64,000 nucleotides of DNA from positions 372,001-436,000 of the forward strand of contig NZ_ATXF01000006.1 in the NCBI RefSeq assembly GCF_000421545.1, written 5' to 3'. This DNA comes from Agromyces italicus DSM 16388. GTDB taxonomy: Bacteria; Actinomycetota; Actinomycetes; Actinomycetales; Microbacteriaceae. Below are positions 52,275-60,460 of the stretch, in pieces (position 1 is the stretch's first letter; every line of letters starts with the position of its first letter). Both the position numbers and the translations under genes were made by a program. The notes beneath the pieces were generated by a model. It made no database searches. It saw only the letters and a program-made list of their open reading frames with translations, and was not told the DNA's origin.

Positions 52275-53468
52275 CTACTCGTTCTGCTGGAGCGGCTGCT
52301 TCGGGAGCTTTCGCACCTTCGCCCGGCGGCGACGACGCTCGGGGATCATCGAGCGCATCTCCTCCAGCCTGCCGAAGCAGAGCAGCCGGTCGTCGGCCTC
52401 GAGCACGACGCCCTTGCGCGGGTTCGGGATCACGTTCGTGCCGCGGTGCAGCGTGAGCACCGTGATGTCGCGCTCCCACAGGCCCGATTCGCCGAGCGTC
52501 TTGCCGACGAGGTCGGCGTTGCCGTGCACGAGCAGCTCGGCCACGCCGTACCCGGTCGAGACGGTGAGCCGCTGGCGGACGTCGATCTCGGGGAACGCGA
52601 CCTGGTTCGCGATGTAGTCGATGATCGCGCCCGCGATGTCGAGGTTCGTGGCCGTCTCGATGCCCTGGAGGCCGGGCGAGGAGTTGACCTCCATCACCAG
52701 CGGACCGTCGTTGCCCTCGAGCATGTCGACCCCGGCGACCTTGAGTCCCATGATCTGCGCCGAGCGCACCGCCGCGAGCTCGTACTCGGGCGAGAGTTCG
52801 ACGGCCTCGACGCTGCCGCCGCGGTGCACGTTCGAGCGGAACTCGTCGCCGCTCGCGACGCGGCGCATCGCGGCGACGACGCGGTCGCCGACGACGAGGG
52901 CGCGGATGTCTCGGCCACGGCTCTCGGCGATGAACCTCTGGATGAGCACGTTCTGCTTCGTCGAGTGCAGCGTCTCGATGATCGCCTCGGCGACCTTCAC
53001 CTGCGGCGCGAGGATCACGCCGATGCCCTGGGTGCCCTCGAGCAGCTTGATGACGACGGGCGCACCGCCGACCTGTTCGATCGCAGGTCGCACGTCGGCA
53101 CGGTTGCGCACGAACGCGGTCGGCGGCAGCGCGATGTTGTGGCGCGAGAGGATCTGGTTGGCGCGCAGCTTGTCGCGGGCGTTCGAGATGCCGTTCGCGG
53201 TGTTGGGCGTATAGACGTCCATCTGCTCGAACTGGCGCACCACGGCCGTTCCGAAGTACGTGATCGAGTTGCCGATGCGCGGCAGGATCGCGTCGTAGTC
53301 GGAGAGCGGGCGGCCGCGGAACTGAAGGTCGGGCTCGGGCCCCGAGAGATCGATCGCGAAACGCAGGGTGTTGAGCACCTTCACCTGGTGACCCCGCTGC
53401 TGCGCGGCGGCGCGCAGTCGCTGGGTCGAGTACGCCTGCGGCGCGCGCGAGAGGATCGCGAGTTTCAT
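52275..53468 (-). CDS. rimK: RimK-type ATP-grasp ligase fused to a C-terminal TrkA-C domain
   Basis: 397 residues. Residues 1-300 are a RimK/LysX ATP-grasp ligase, as in the enzyme that adds glutamates to the C-terminus of ribosomal protein S6: AILPRIGNSITYFGTAVVRQ, KLLEGTQGIGVILA (grasp loop), VAGVDMLEGNDGPLVMEVNS with the Mg-binding Glu/Asn, and SPGLQGIETATNLDIAGAII. Residues about 310-380 are an RCK_C/TrkA-C domain (LVGKTLGESGLWERDITVLT, VLEADDRLLCFGRLEEM), which usually binds small regulatory ligands. The fusion occurs in a subset of actinobacteria. ATG 53468 is 26 bp from the divergent RimB-like gene. Confidence 0.85.
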   Translation of the reverse strand: MKLAILSRAPQAYSTQRLRAAAQQRGHQVKVLNTLRFAIDLSGPEPDLQFRGRPLSDYDAILPRIGNSITYFGTAVVRQFEQMDVYTPNTANGISNARDKLRANQILSRHNIALPPTAFVRNRADVRPAIEQVGGAPVVIKLLEGTQGIGVILAPQVKVAEAIIETLHSTKQNVLIQRFIAESRGRDIRALVVGDRVVAAMRRVASGDEFRSNVHRGGSVEAVELSPEYELAAVRSAQIMGLKVAGVDMLEGNDGPLVMEVNSSPGLQGIETATNLDIAGAIIDYIANQVAFPEIDVRQRLTVSTGYGVAELLVHGNADLVGKTLGESGLWERDITVLTLHRGTNVIPNPRKGVVLEADDRLLCFGRLEEMRSMIPERRRRRAKVRKLPKQPLQQNE

Positions 53469-53494
53469 CGGGTGAGCCCTGCCAAGATGGTCGA

Positions 53495-53992
53495 GTGAAC
53501 GAGGAATCCCATTCAAGCACCATCGCCGGGTGGCGAGAATGGGTGAGCCTGCCGGACGCCGGGGTGCCCTGGATCAAGGCGAAACTCGACACCGGGGCGC
53601 GCACCTCGTCGTTGCACGCCTTCGACGTCGAAGAACTTCCCGACGATTCGGATGACTCGGCGGGGGCGTCGCTCGGCCGCGTGCGTTTCGGCATCCGCCC
53701 CTGGCAGGAGAGCGACGACGACGCCGTCGTCGTCGAACTGCCCGTGCACGACCGCCGTCAGGTGCGCAGCTCCTCGGGCCACTCCGAGGAGCGGATGGTC
53801 GTGCTCCTCGACCTCGTGCTGCAGGAGCGCACCGTCACCGCCGAGGTGACCCTCACGAACCGCGACGAGATGGGCTTCCGCATGCTCATCGGGCGCGAGG
53901 CGCTGCGGCAGGGTTTCGTCGTCGATTCGGCCCGGTCGTTCGTCGGTGGGCGGGCACCCCGGGGCATCCGCCGTCGCAACCGCGGGCGCTGA
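53495..53992 (+). CDS. RimB-like ATP-dependent zinc protease (retropepsin-like, DUF785)
   Basis: 165 residues with the aspartic-protease-like loop IKAKLDTGARTSSLHAFD (DTGA), the beta strands of a retropepsin half (VAEVTLTNRDEMGFRMLIGR) and the MLIGREAL flap, ending in a basic tail. Homologues next to rimK (RimB in Pseudomonas) trim the poly-glutamate tails made by RimK. Start GTG 53495 is 26 bp from the divergent rimK gene, so they share one promoter region. The pairing supports an amino-acid tailing/trimming switch. Confidence 0.85.
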   Translation: MNEESHSSTIAGWREWVSLPDAGVPWIKAKLDTGARTSSLHAFDVEELPDDSDDSAGASLGRVRFGIRPWQESDDDAVVVELPVHDRRQVRSSSGHSEERMVVLLDLVLQERTVTAEVTLTNRDEMGFRMLIGREALRQGFVVDSARSFVGGRAPRGIRRRNRGR

Positions 53993-54027
53993 ACCCGGGC
54001 GCCGAGGCTGAACGGCGTGCCCACGAA

Positions 54028-54086
54028 TGCAGGACGAGCCGGCAGGCACCTCCGGATTCCGGGGGTGCCGACCCGCTCGTCCTGCA
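54028..54086. terminator. Bidirectional terminator with nested stems
   Basis: Outer perfect 12-bp arms (TGCAGGACGAGC at 54028-54039 and 54075-54086) enclose an inner 6-bp stem (GGCACC 54045-54050 with 54064-54069). It lies between the converging RimB-like and putA genes, 36 and 64 bp from their stops, so termination of both is likely. Confidence 0.8.
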
Positions 54087-54149
54087 ACTGATGACGCCTG
54101 AAAGGGTTTCGAGACGCTCCTTCGTCGCTCCTCCGCCCACGGGGTCCGC

Positions 54150-57100
54150 TCAGATCACCCCGTCCGAGAGCGTCGTCGGGTTGCCGAAGCGGTGGTTCGT
54201 GATCGAGATCGCCTGCTCGTGCAGGAACGGCAGCAGCTCGACCCGGCCCGACGGGGTCACGGGGTGCGACCACACCGCGACGTCGGGCGTTCCGCCGAGC
54301 GCCGAAGCCAGCGCCTTCGCATCCCCCCCGACGAGCCGCACCCGGCTCGCGCCGACGAGCGCCGACGAAGCATCCTTCGCCACCCGGCCGAGCCAGGCGG
54401 CGTCGCCCTCCCGCACGATCTTCACCTCGCGCGCGGCGAGCAGAGTGTGGACGCCCTTCGGCAGTTCGACCGCCGACGACACGGTGAACGCCGACTTCGC
54501 GAGGAGTCCCGCCGCGATGACGCGCAGGCCCTCGGCGAGCGAGGCGTGTTCGCCGATGCGAACCGCGACCGGCAGCGAGCGGTAGCGGAAGAGGTTGCGC
54601 TCGACGCCGACGCCCGAGACGTCCTTCACGGTGCCGTACTCCTCGGCCCATGCGACCTCGTCGGAGAGCGCCGAGCGGCGCAGCACCTCGAACGAGTCGT
54701 AGTCGAGCGCCGACTGCGAGGCCTCGATGAGCTCGGAGACGCGGCGCTCGAGTCCGCGCAGGTGCAGCGACTTCGAGGATGAGCTGCCGCTCGCCGGAAC
54801 CCAGTCGCCGAGGCCGAAGAGGTAGTTCGGACCCCCGGCCTTGGCACCGGCGCCGACGGCCGACCGCTTCCAGCCGCCGAACGGCTGCCGCTCGACGATC
54901 GCGCCGGTGATGCCGCGGTTGACGTAGAGGTTGCCCGCCTCGACCTTGTCGAGCCAGGTCGCGAGCTCGCCCGCATCGAGCGAGTGGAGGCCGGCGGTGA
55001 GGCCGTAGTCGACCGCGTTCTGGAAGCGGATCGCCTCATCGAGGTCGCGGGCGTGCATGATGCCGAGCACCGGCCCGAAGAACTCGGTGAGGTGGAAGTA
55101 CGAACCGGGCGCGACTCCCGTGCGCACGCCGGGCGACCAGAGCCTGCCGCTCGCGTCGAGCTGCTCGGGCTCGACGAGCCACTCCTCGCCGATGCCGAGC
55201 TGGGTGAGGGCGTGCAGCAGCTTGCCGTTCGCGGGCTCGATGATCGGGCCCATCTGGCTCTGCGGGTCGGCCGCGGAACCGACGCGCAGCGAGGTCGCCG
55301 CGTCGACGAGCTGCCGGTGGAAGCGCTCGGACTTCGCGACCGAGCCGACGAGGATCACGAGCGAGGCCGCCGAGCACTTCTGGCCGGCGTGGCCGAAAGC
55401 GCTCTTCACGACGTCGGAGGCCGCGAGGTCGAGGTCGGCCGACGGTGTCACGATGATGGCGTTCTTTCCGCTCGTCTCGGCGAGCAGCGGCAGATCCTCG
55501 CGGAACGAGCGGAACAGCTCGGCCGTCTCGTAGGCGCCCGTGAGGATGACCCGGTCGACCGCGGGATGCGAGACGAGCTGCCTGCCGAGCTCGCGTTCGC
55601 CGATGTCGACGAGCGCGAGGAGGTCGCGCGGGATGCCCGCCTCCCACAGCGCCTCGACCATGACGGCGCCCGAGCGCTGGGCGAGCTTCGCGGGCTTGAT
55701 GACGACGCCCGAGCCTGCGGCGAGCGCGGCGAGCACGCCGCCCGCGGGGATCGCGACGGGGAAGTTCCACGGCGGGGTGACGACGGTCAGCTGGGGCGGC
55801 ACGAAGACAGCGCCTTGCACATGGTCGAGCTCACGGGCGCGCTCGGCGTAGTAGTGCGCGAAGTCGATGGCCTCGCTGATCTCGGGGTCGGCCTCGGCGA
55901 TGGTCTTGCCGGTCTCGGCGGCCATCACCTCGATCAGGCGGTCGCGGTTCGCGGCGAGCGCGAGTCCGGCGCGGTGCAGCACGGCGGCGCGCTCGGCGCC
56001 GGGCAGTTCGCCCCAGGCCTTGCCCCGGGCCGCGACGGTCGCGATGATCTGCTCGAGATCGGCCTCGTCATCGACGCGGGCGGCCTCGATGGTGGCCAGG
56101 CCGAGCGTCGTGTCGGGCACGCGGGCGAGAATCCGGCGGCCCCACTCGCGGTTCGGGGCGAGGGCCGGGTCGGTGTCGGGTTCGTTGCGGAAGCCGGGGG
56201 TCACGCCCGGACCGCTCGGCACGAGGCCGGATGCCGCGGGCTCGGCGAGCTCCGCACCGCCCGAGCCGCGCGTGATGCCGAGCACGACACTCGTGAGCGA
56301 GGCGTCGTCGTCGTGCTCGGTGCCCGGCGCCGGAGCCTCGGGCGCGGCGAGCGCGGCGGCGAGCGCGTCGCCCTGCCACTCGGTGCGGCGGTTCTGCGTG
56401 CGGTTCGGGGCCGGCACCGTGGCATCCGGCTCCGCGAGCAGCACCGCGAGCGAACGCTCGTAGCGGGCGCGCTCGCGTTCGAACAGGCGCTCGTTCGCGG
56501 CGAGCTCGAACACGGCCGACATGAAGTTCTCGTCGCTCGCGTTCTCTTCGAGTCGGCGGATCAGGTACGCGATCGCGACATCGAACTCGGAGGGGTTCAC
56601 GACCGGCGTGTAGAGCAGCAGCTTGCCGACGTCGCCGCGCACCGCCTCGGCCTGGCCGGTCGCCATGCCGAGCAGCATCTCGAACTCGACGCGGCTCTCG
56701 ACGCCGCGCTCGCGTGCCGTGAGCCAGGCGTGGGCGACGTCGAAGAGGTTGTGGCCGGCGACGCCGAGCTTCACCGCGTGCGTGCGCTCGGGAGTCATCG
56801 ACCAGTCGAGCACGCGCTTGTAGTTCGTGTCGGAGTCCTGCTTGGTGCCGAAGGTCGCCACCGGCCAGCCGTGCACGGCGGCGTCGACGTGCTCCATGGC
56901 GAGGTTCGCTCCCTTGACGACGCGCACCTTGATGGGGGCACCGCCGCCCGCGCGGCGCGCGGTCGCCCAGGCCGTGAGCTCCTGCATCGCGCCCAGCGCG
57001 TCGGGCAGGTAGGTCTGCAGCACGATGCCCGCCTCGAGGCCGCGCAGCTGCGGCTGGTCGAGCAGGGTCGTGAAGACCGCGATCGTGAGGTCGAGGTCGC

Positions 57101-57824
57101 GGTACTCCTCCATGTCGAGGTTGATGAACTTCTTTCCGGAGGTCGAGCCCGTCGAGACCCCGCGGGCCTCGCTCGCCGCGGCGAGCTCGTAGAGTGGCGT
57201 CAGCTTCTCGACGACCTTCGCGACGGCCTCGTCGAACGACCACATCGAGAGTTGGCTCACGACCGACGACACCTTGATCGAGACGTAGTCGACGTCGTCG
57301 CGAGCGAGGAACTCGAAGGTGCCCATGAGGCGGCGGTCGGCCTCCTGCTCGCCGAGCACGGCCTCGCCGAGGAGGTTCAGGTTCAGGCGATTGCCCGACT
57401 GCTGCCCGCTCCCCTGCCGCAGCTTCGCGATCGCGGGGCCGAGCTTGTCGGGGGTCGCGTCGAGCACGAGGTGCCCGACCATGGCGCGCAGCACCCGGCG
57501 CGCGATCGGGATGACCGCCCAGGGCAGCACCGGGGCGACGACGCCGCCGAGGCGGATCGCGGCCCTGAGGTACCAGGGCAGGAACTTCGGGGTGAGCTTC
57601 GCGACCTGCTCGAGGTTGCGGCCGGCGACGCCGAGGTCTTCGGGGCGCATGACCCCGTCGACGAAGCCGACGGTGAAGGCGAGTCCGTTCGGGTCCTTCA
57701 GCACGCCCGCGAGCCGCTCGGCGGCGGGCTCGACGGGGTACTTCGCGCTCTCTTCGAGCCAGCGGCGCACGAGGGCGACGACGTGATCGGTATCCGGCCG
57801 GGCATCGGTGGCGGCGTTCGACAT
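54150..57824 (-). CDS. putA: Bifunctional proline dehydrogenase / glutamate-5-semialdehyde dehydrogenase
   Basis: Oxidises proline to glutamate through Delta1-pyrroline-5-carboxylate. 1224 residues. PRODH barrel in the N-terminal third (VDYVSIKVSSVVSQLSMWSF, INLDMEEYRDLDLTIAVF, IKVRVVKGANLAMEHVDA), then a P5C dehydrogenase part (PPQLTVVTPPWNFPVAIPAG, LLAETSGKNAIIVTP with the general-base Glu, FGHAGQKCSAASLV with the catalytic Cys). No N-terminal ribbon-helix-helix is present, so it is not an autorepressor. The string GVSTGSTSG is encoded by GGTCTCGACGGGCTCGACC (plus-strand 57141-57159), a small dispersed repeat. ATG 57824 is 169 bp from the divergent LysR gene, the likely regulator. Confidence 0.95.
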   Translation of the reverse strand: MSNAATDARPDTDHVVALVRRWLEESAKYPVEPAAERLAGVLKDPNGLAFTVGFVDGVMRPEDLGVAGRNLEQVAKLTPKFLPWYLRAAIRLGGVVAPVLPWAVIPIARRVLRAMVGHLVLDATPDKLGPAIAKLRQGSGQQSGNRLNLNLLGEAVLGEQEADRRLMGTFEFLARDDVDYVSIKVSSVVSQLSMWSFDEAVAKVVEKLTPLYELAAASEARGVSTGSTSGKKFINLDMEEYRDLDLTIAVFTTLLDQPQLRGLEAGIVLQTYLPDALGAMQELTAWATARRAGGGAPIKVRVVKGANLAMEHVDAAVHGWPVATFGTKQDSDTNYKRVLDWSMTPERTHAVKLGVAGHNLFDVAHAWLTARERGVESRVEFEMLLGMATGQAEAVRGDVGKLLLYTPVVNPSEFDVAIAYLIRRLEENASDENFMSAVFELAANERLFERERARYERSLAVLLAEPDATVPAPNRTQNRRTEWQGDALAAALAAPEAPAPGTEHDDDASLTSVVLGITRGSGGAELAEPAASGLVPSGPGVTPGFRNEPDTDPALAPNREWGRRILARVPDTTLGLATIEAARVDDEADLEQIIATVAARGKAWGELPGAERAAVLHRAGLALAANRDRLIEVMAAETGKTIAEADPEISEAIDFAHYYAERARELDHVQGAVFVPPQLTVVTPPWNFPVAIPAGGVLAALAAGSGVVIKPAKLAQRSGAVMVEALWEAGIPRDLLALVDIGERELGRQLVSHPAVDRVILTGAYETAELFRSFREDLPLLAETSGKNAIIVTPSADLDLAASDVVKSAFGHAGQKCSAASLVILVGSVAKSERFHRQLVDAATSLRVGSAADPQSQMGPIIEPANGKLLHALTQLGIGEEWLVEPEQLDASGRLWSPGVRTGVAPGSYFHLTEFFGPVLGIMHARDLDEAIRFQNAVDYGLTAGLHSLDAGELATWLDKVEAGNLYVNRGITGAIVERQPFGGWKRSAVGAGAKAGGPNYLFGLGDWVPASGSSSSKSLHLRGLERRVSELIEASQSALDYDSFEVLRRSALSDEVAWAEEYGTVKDVSGVGVERNLFRYRSLPVAVRIGEHASLAEGLRVIAAGLLAKSAFTVSSAVELPKGVHTLLAAREVKIVREGDAAWLGRVAKDASSALVGASRVRLVGGDAKALASALGGTPDVAVWSHPVTPSGRVELLPFLHEQAISITNHRFGNPTTLSDGVI

Positions 57825-57905
57825 GGTCACGAGGGTAGTGTCCTTTTCTTCGGGCACGCCGGGGGTACGCGCGCCTGTCGGATCAAGTGTGCGCCCGAGA
57901 CATCC

Positions 57906-57953
57906 ATTCGGTACAGCGAATGATTCTGATGGATACTGTTCGGAAGAACCGAA
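57906..57953. promoter_or_regulatory. Inverted repeats in the putA/LysR divergent promoter
   Basis: ATTCGGTACAGCGAAT (57906-57921, arms 5 bp, spacer 6) and TTCGGAAGAACCGAA (57939-57953, arms 5 bp, spacer 5), 33 bp apart. LysR proteins use such pairs (regulatory and activation sites) in divergent promoters, so they are candidate binding sites for the LysR protein encoded at 57993. Confidence 0.6.
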
Positions 57954-57992
57954 AGATTTCGCGTTCGTGAAGCGGATGCCACGGAGGCCCCC

Positions 57993-58970
57993 ATGCTCGA
58001 TGTCCGCCGCCTGCGGCTGCTCGTCGAACTCAGCCAGCGCGGCACGCTCACCGCGGTCGCCGAGGCGCTCTCGTACAGCCCCTCCTCGGTGTCGCAGCAG
58101 CTCAGCCTGCTCGAGCGCGAGGCCGGCGTGCCGCTGCTCGTGCAGGTCGGCCGGCGTGTGCAGCTCACCCCGCAGGCTCTCGTGCTCGTCGAGCACGCCC
58201 GCGCGATCCTCGACCGGCTCGAAGAGGCCGAGTCCGAGGTGGCGCGCTCGCTCACCGCCGTCGGCGGCACGGTGCGCGTCGCGGTCTTCCAGTCGGCGGC
58301 GCACGCGGTCGTGCCGCAGGCGCTCACCCTGCTGCGCGCCGAGCACCCGGCGCTGCGCGTCGAGATCACCGAGCGCGAGCCCGACGTCGGCCTCTTCGAG
58401 GTCGCGGCGCGCGACTTCGACCTCGTCGTCGCCGAGCAGTACCCCGGCCACACCCGCGCGCACCGCGCCGAGCTCGATCGCGTGCACCTCGCCGCCGACG
58501 CGATCCGGCTCGCCCTCCCCCCGCACCCCTCGAGCTCCACAGTCGAGTGGGCGAAGTTGGCTGTGTCTCGCCGCACGACTCCGCCAACATCGCCCGCTCG
58601 AGAGCCGCGGCACGAACTGTCCGCCGCGGCCCGCATGCCGTGGGTGCTCGAGCCGCAGGGCACGGCCTCGCGCGAGTGGGCCGAGCAGCTCTGCCGCGAG
58701 GCGGGGTTCGAACCGGATGTGCGATTCGAGACGGCCGACCTGATGGCCCACATCCGGCTGATCCGCTCGGGGAACGCGGTGGGGCTGCTGCCCGACCTCG
58801 TGTGGGCGGGCGAGGCGCCGAGCGTCCGGCTCGTCGACCTGCCGGGGCATCCCGAGCGCGAGGTCTTCACCTCGACGCGGCACGCCGCGGCCGCCCGCCC
58901 GGCCGTCGTCGCCTGCCGCGACGCCCTCGCCCGCGCTGCGCGGGCGACCGCGACGCCGGGCCATCGCTGA
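57993..58970 (+). CDS. LysR-family regulator with a palindromic insertion
   Basis: 325 residues. N-terminal helix-turn-helix (LLVELSQRGTLTAVAEALSY, SPSSVSQQLSLLEREAGVPL), then a periplasmic-binding-like effector domain (VRVAVFQSAAHAVVPQALTL, FDLVVAEQYPG, MPWVLEPQGTASREWAEQLC). Between strands of that domain, residues about 184-203 (VEWAKLAVSRRTTPPTSPAR) have no family counterpart and are encoded by a 59-bp near-palindrome (58543-58601), so the gene carries an in-frame insertion in a surface loop. It is divergent from putA and likely controls it. Whether the insertion harms activity is unknown. Confidence 0.88.
   Translation: MLDVRRLRLLVELSQRGTLTAVAEALSYSPSSVSQQLSLLEREAGVPLLVQVGRRVQLTPQALVLVEHARAILDRLEEAESEVARSLTAVGGTVRVAVFQSAAHAVVPQALTLLRAEHPALRVEITEREPDVGLFEVAARDFDLVVAEQYPGHTRAHRAELDRVHLAADAIRLALPPHPSSSTVEWAKLAVSRRTTPPTSPAREPRHELSAAARMPWVLEPQGTASREWAEQLCREAGFEPDVRFETADLMAHIRLIRSGNAVGLLPDLVWAGEAPSVRLVDLPGHPEREVFTSTRHAAAARPAVVACRDALARAARATATPGHR
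58543..58601. repeat. 59-bp imperfect palindrome inside the LysR coding sequence
   Basis: Arms TCGAGTGGGCGAAGTTGGC (58543-58561) and its near-complement at 58583-58601 pair at 17 of 19 positions around a 21-nt loop; CTCGAG occurs on both sides (58529-58534 and 58597-58602). The translation through it is Arg/Pro/Thr-rich and unlike the protein around it. Confidence 0.8.
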
Positions 58971-59023
58971 CGACGCGCGGGGCGACTGCTGCGGACATCG
59001 GGACGGAGGGTTACGCTCGGCCC

Positions 59024-59476
59024 ATGAGCACGTCATCGATCGATCGGCGCTCCGCCCGCGCGGGGCTCGCAGGTTCGGTCGCCGTCGTGACGCTCGTACT
59101 GACTGCGGCGTGCACGAGCACCGGCACCTCGAACACGCCCCCGGCGAGCGTGCCCGCGACGACGCCATCGCCGTTTCCGGTCTCGATGAGCCCGGTGGGC
59201 GCCTGGGGCGATACGAACGACGCCACGGTGCCGTCGCTCTCGCTCGCCGCCGACGGCACCCTCTCGGGCACCGACGGCTGCAACCGGCTCATCGGCCGCT
59301 GGGAGGACGAGGGCGGCGGCCGCATCGAGTTCGACGATGTGGCCTCGACGCGCATGGCGTGCGGGGGCGTCGACACCTGGCTTTCGGCGCTCGACGAGGC
59401 CACGATCGACGGCGACACGATGACCGTGCTCGGCGACGACGACGTCGTGATCGGCACCCTCGAGCGCACCGGCTGA
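59024..59476 (+). CDS. META-domain lipoprotein (HslJ-like)
   Basis: 150 residues. Lipoprotein signal (SVAVVTLVLTAAC, Cys30), a Thr/Pro/Ser linker, then a META domain: LSLAADGTLSGTDGCNRLIG, GRIEFDDVASTRMAC, WLSALDEATIDGDTMTVLGD, the layout of HslJ-type surface proteins of unknown role. The last codons (ERTG and stop) fall inside the first copy of a 13-bp tandem repeat. Weak ribosome site (GGAGGG 10 bp up). Confidence 0.82.
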   Translation: MSTSSIDRRSARAGLAGSVAVVTLVLTAACTSTGTSNTPPASVPATTPSPFPVSMSPVGAWGDTNDATVPSLSLAADGTLSGTDGCNRLIGRWEDEGGGRIEFDDVASTRMACGGVDTWLSALDEATIDGDTMTVLGDDDVVIGTLERTG

Positions 59477-59539
59477 GCGCACCGGCTGAGCGCACCGGCT
59501 GAGCGCACCGGCCGAGCGCACCGGCCGAGCGCACCGGCT
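59462..59539. repeat. 6 x 13-bp tandem repeat overlapping the META gene stop
   Basis: Six units of GAGCGCACCGGC(T/C), 59462-59539, with units 4 and 5 ending in C instead of T. The stop codon TGA of the META-domain gene (59474-59476) is made at the junction of units 1 and 2. Thirteen is not a multiple of three, but a TGA at the first junction means changes in copy number would not alter the protein. Confidence 0.93.
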
Positions 59540-59583
59540 GAGCGGCTCGGCGCCGGCCCACCCGGCACGGCAGAGACGCCGTC

Positions 59584-60378
59584 TCAGCCGGCGAGCAGCA
59601 CGGCGAGCCGCGCGGACATCGCCTCCGGATCCCAGCTGTGCCACGCGCCGGCGAGCTCTTCGCTGAGGCCGTGCGGGGCCGCCGCGGCGATCGCGTCGGC
59701 GGCTGCGCCCATGCCCGGGAACGTCTCGGCGCCGACGACGGCGAGCACCGGCACCTCGAGCTCACCGATCGATGCGGCCGCTCCCCGCGATTCGACGGCG
59801 GCGAGCGCCTCTCCGTCGGGGATCCAGCTCTGCACGAGTCCGGGATAGTCGGGCGACCGCTGGAGTTCCTCGATCCATTCGGGCGGCATGTCGACCATGT
59901 AGGCGGCGACGGCCTGTTCGAGTTCGCCGGCGTCGAGATGCCGCTCGACCTCTGCCCACCAGGCCGGCGCGCCGTCGGGGAACTGGCCGAGCGGCGCCTC
60001 CCACAGCACGAGCCCCGCGAGTCGCTCGACCCGCGACGCGGCGAGCATGGCGATCGCGCAACCCGAGGAGTGACCGACGAGCACGACCGGGCCGGCCGCC
60101 GATTCGGCGAGCGCCCCGATCGCGTCGAGCTCGCGCTCGAGCGGGATCGGACCGGCCGCGGGCGATTCACCGCGGCCGATGCGGTCGTGCACGAGCGCCT
60201 GGAACCCCCGCGCGGCGAGCAGTTGCGCGGTCTCGGCGGTCACGGGATCGTCGGCGCGGGTGGGCCCTGCGCCCTGGATGAAGAGGGCCGCGGGTGCGCC
60301 GACCGCACCGTGGCGGTCGAACACGACGCGGTCGCCTTCGCGCGTCTGTACGGACTCGAGCGTTGACTTCGGTGACAT
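59584..60378 (-). CDS. Alpha/beta-fold hydrolase
   Basis: 264 residues: ALFIQGAGPTRADD near the oxyanion region, nucleophile Ser104 in VVLVGHSSGCAIAML, and a late His in AGAWHSWDPEAM; the acid is probably Asp/Glu in VLAVVGAETFPGM. Small soluble esterase/hydrolase with a lid domain; substrate unknown. ATG 60378 follows GGGG. Divergent from a TetR gene (82 bp), its likely repressor. Confidence 0.85.
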   Translation of the reverse strand: MSPKSTLESVQTREGDRVVFDRHGAVGAPAALFIQGAGPTRADDPVTAETAQLLAARGFQALVHDRIGRGESPAAGPIPLERELDAIGALAESAAGPVVLVGHSSGCAIAMLAASRVERLAGLVLWEAPLGQFPDGAPAWWAEVERHLDAGELEQAVAAYMVDMPPEWIEELQRSPDYPGLVQSWIPDGEALAAVESRGAAASIGELEVPVLAVVGAETFPGMGAAADAIAAAAPHGLSEELAGAWHSWDPEAMSARLAVLLAG

Positions 60379-60392
60379 GATCGCCCCGTTTT

Positions 60393-60440
60393 CTAGACCG
60401 ATGAGTCTTGTTACCCCAGAATATAGACCCGTCGGTATGA
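60393..60440. promoter_or_regulatory. Divergent promoter region of the hydrolase/TetR pair
   Basis: TAGACC occurs twice, in TAGACCGATGAGTCT (with AGAC/GTCT ends) and in TAGACCCGTCGGTAT (with ACC/GGT ends). They lie about 30 bp apart between the two divergent starts and could be TetR half-sites; evidence is repetition and position only. Confidence 0.4.
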
Positions 60441-60460
60441 TGTTGCAAGGAGGTCGTCCC

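Noticed and set aside
57825-59168. Extension of putA by about 450 codons at its N-terminus
   Set aside because: The extra part covers the LysR gene on the other strand and is Arg-rich; the PRODH start at 57824 has the normal family N-terminus.
59462-59539. CRISPR or integron attC-like repeat array
   Set aside because: Units are contiguous 13-mers without spacers; a simple tandem repeat.
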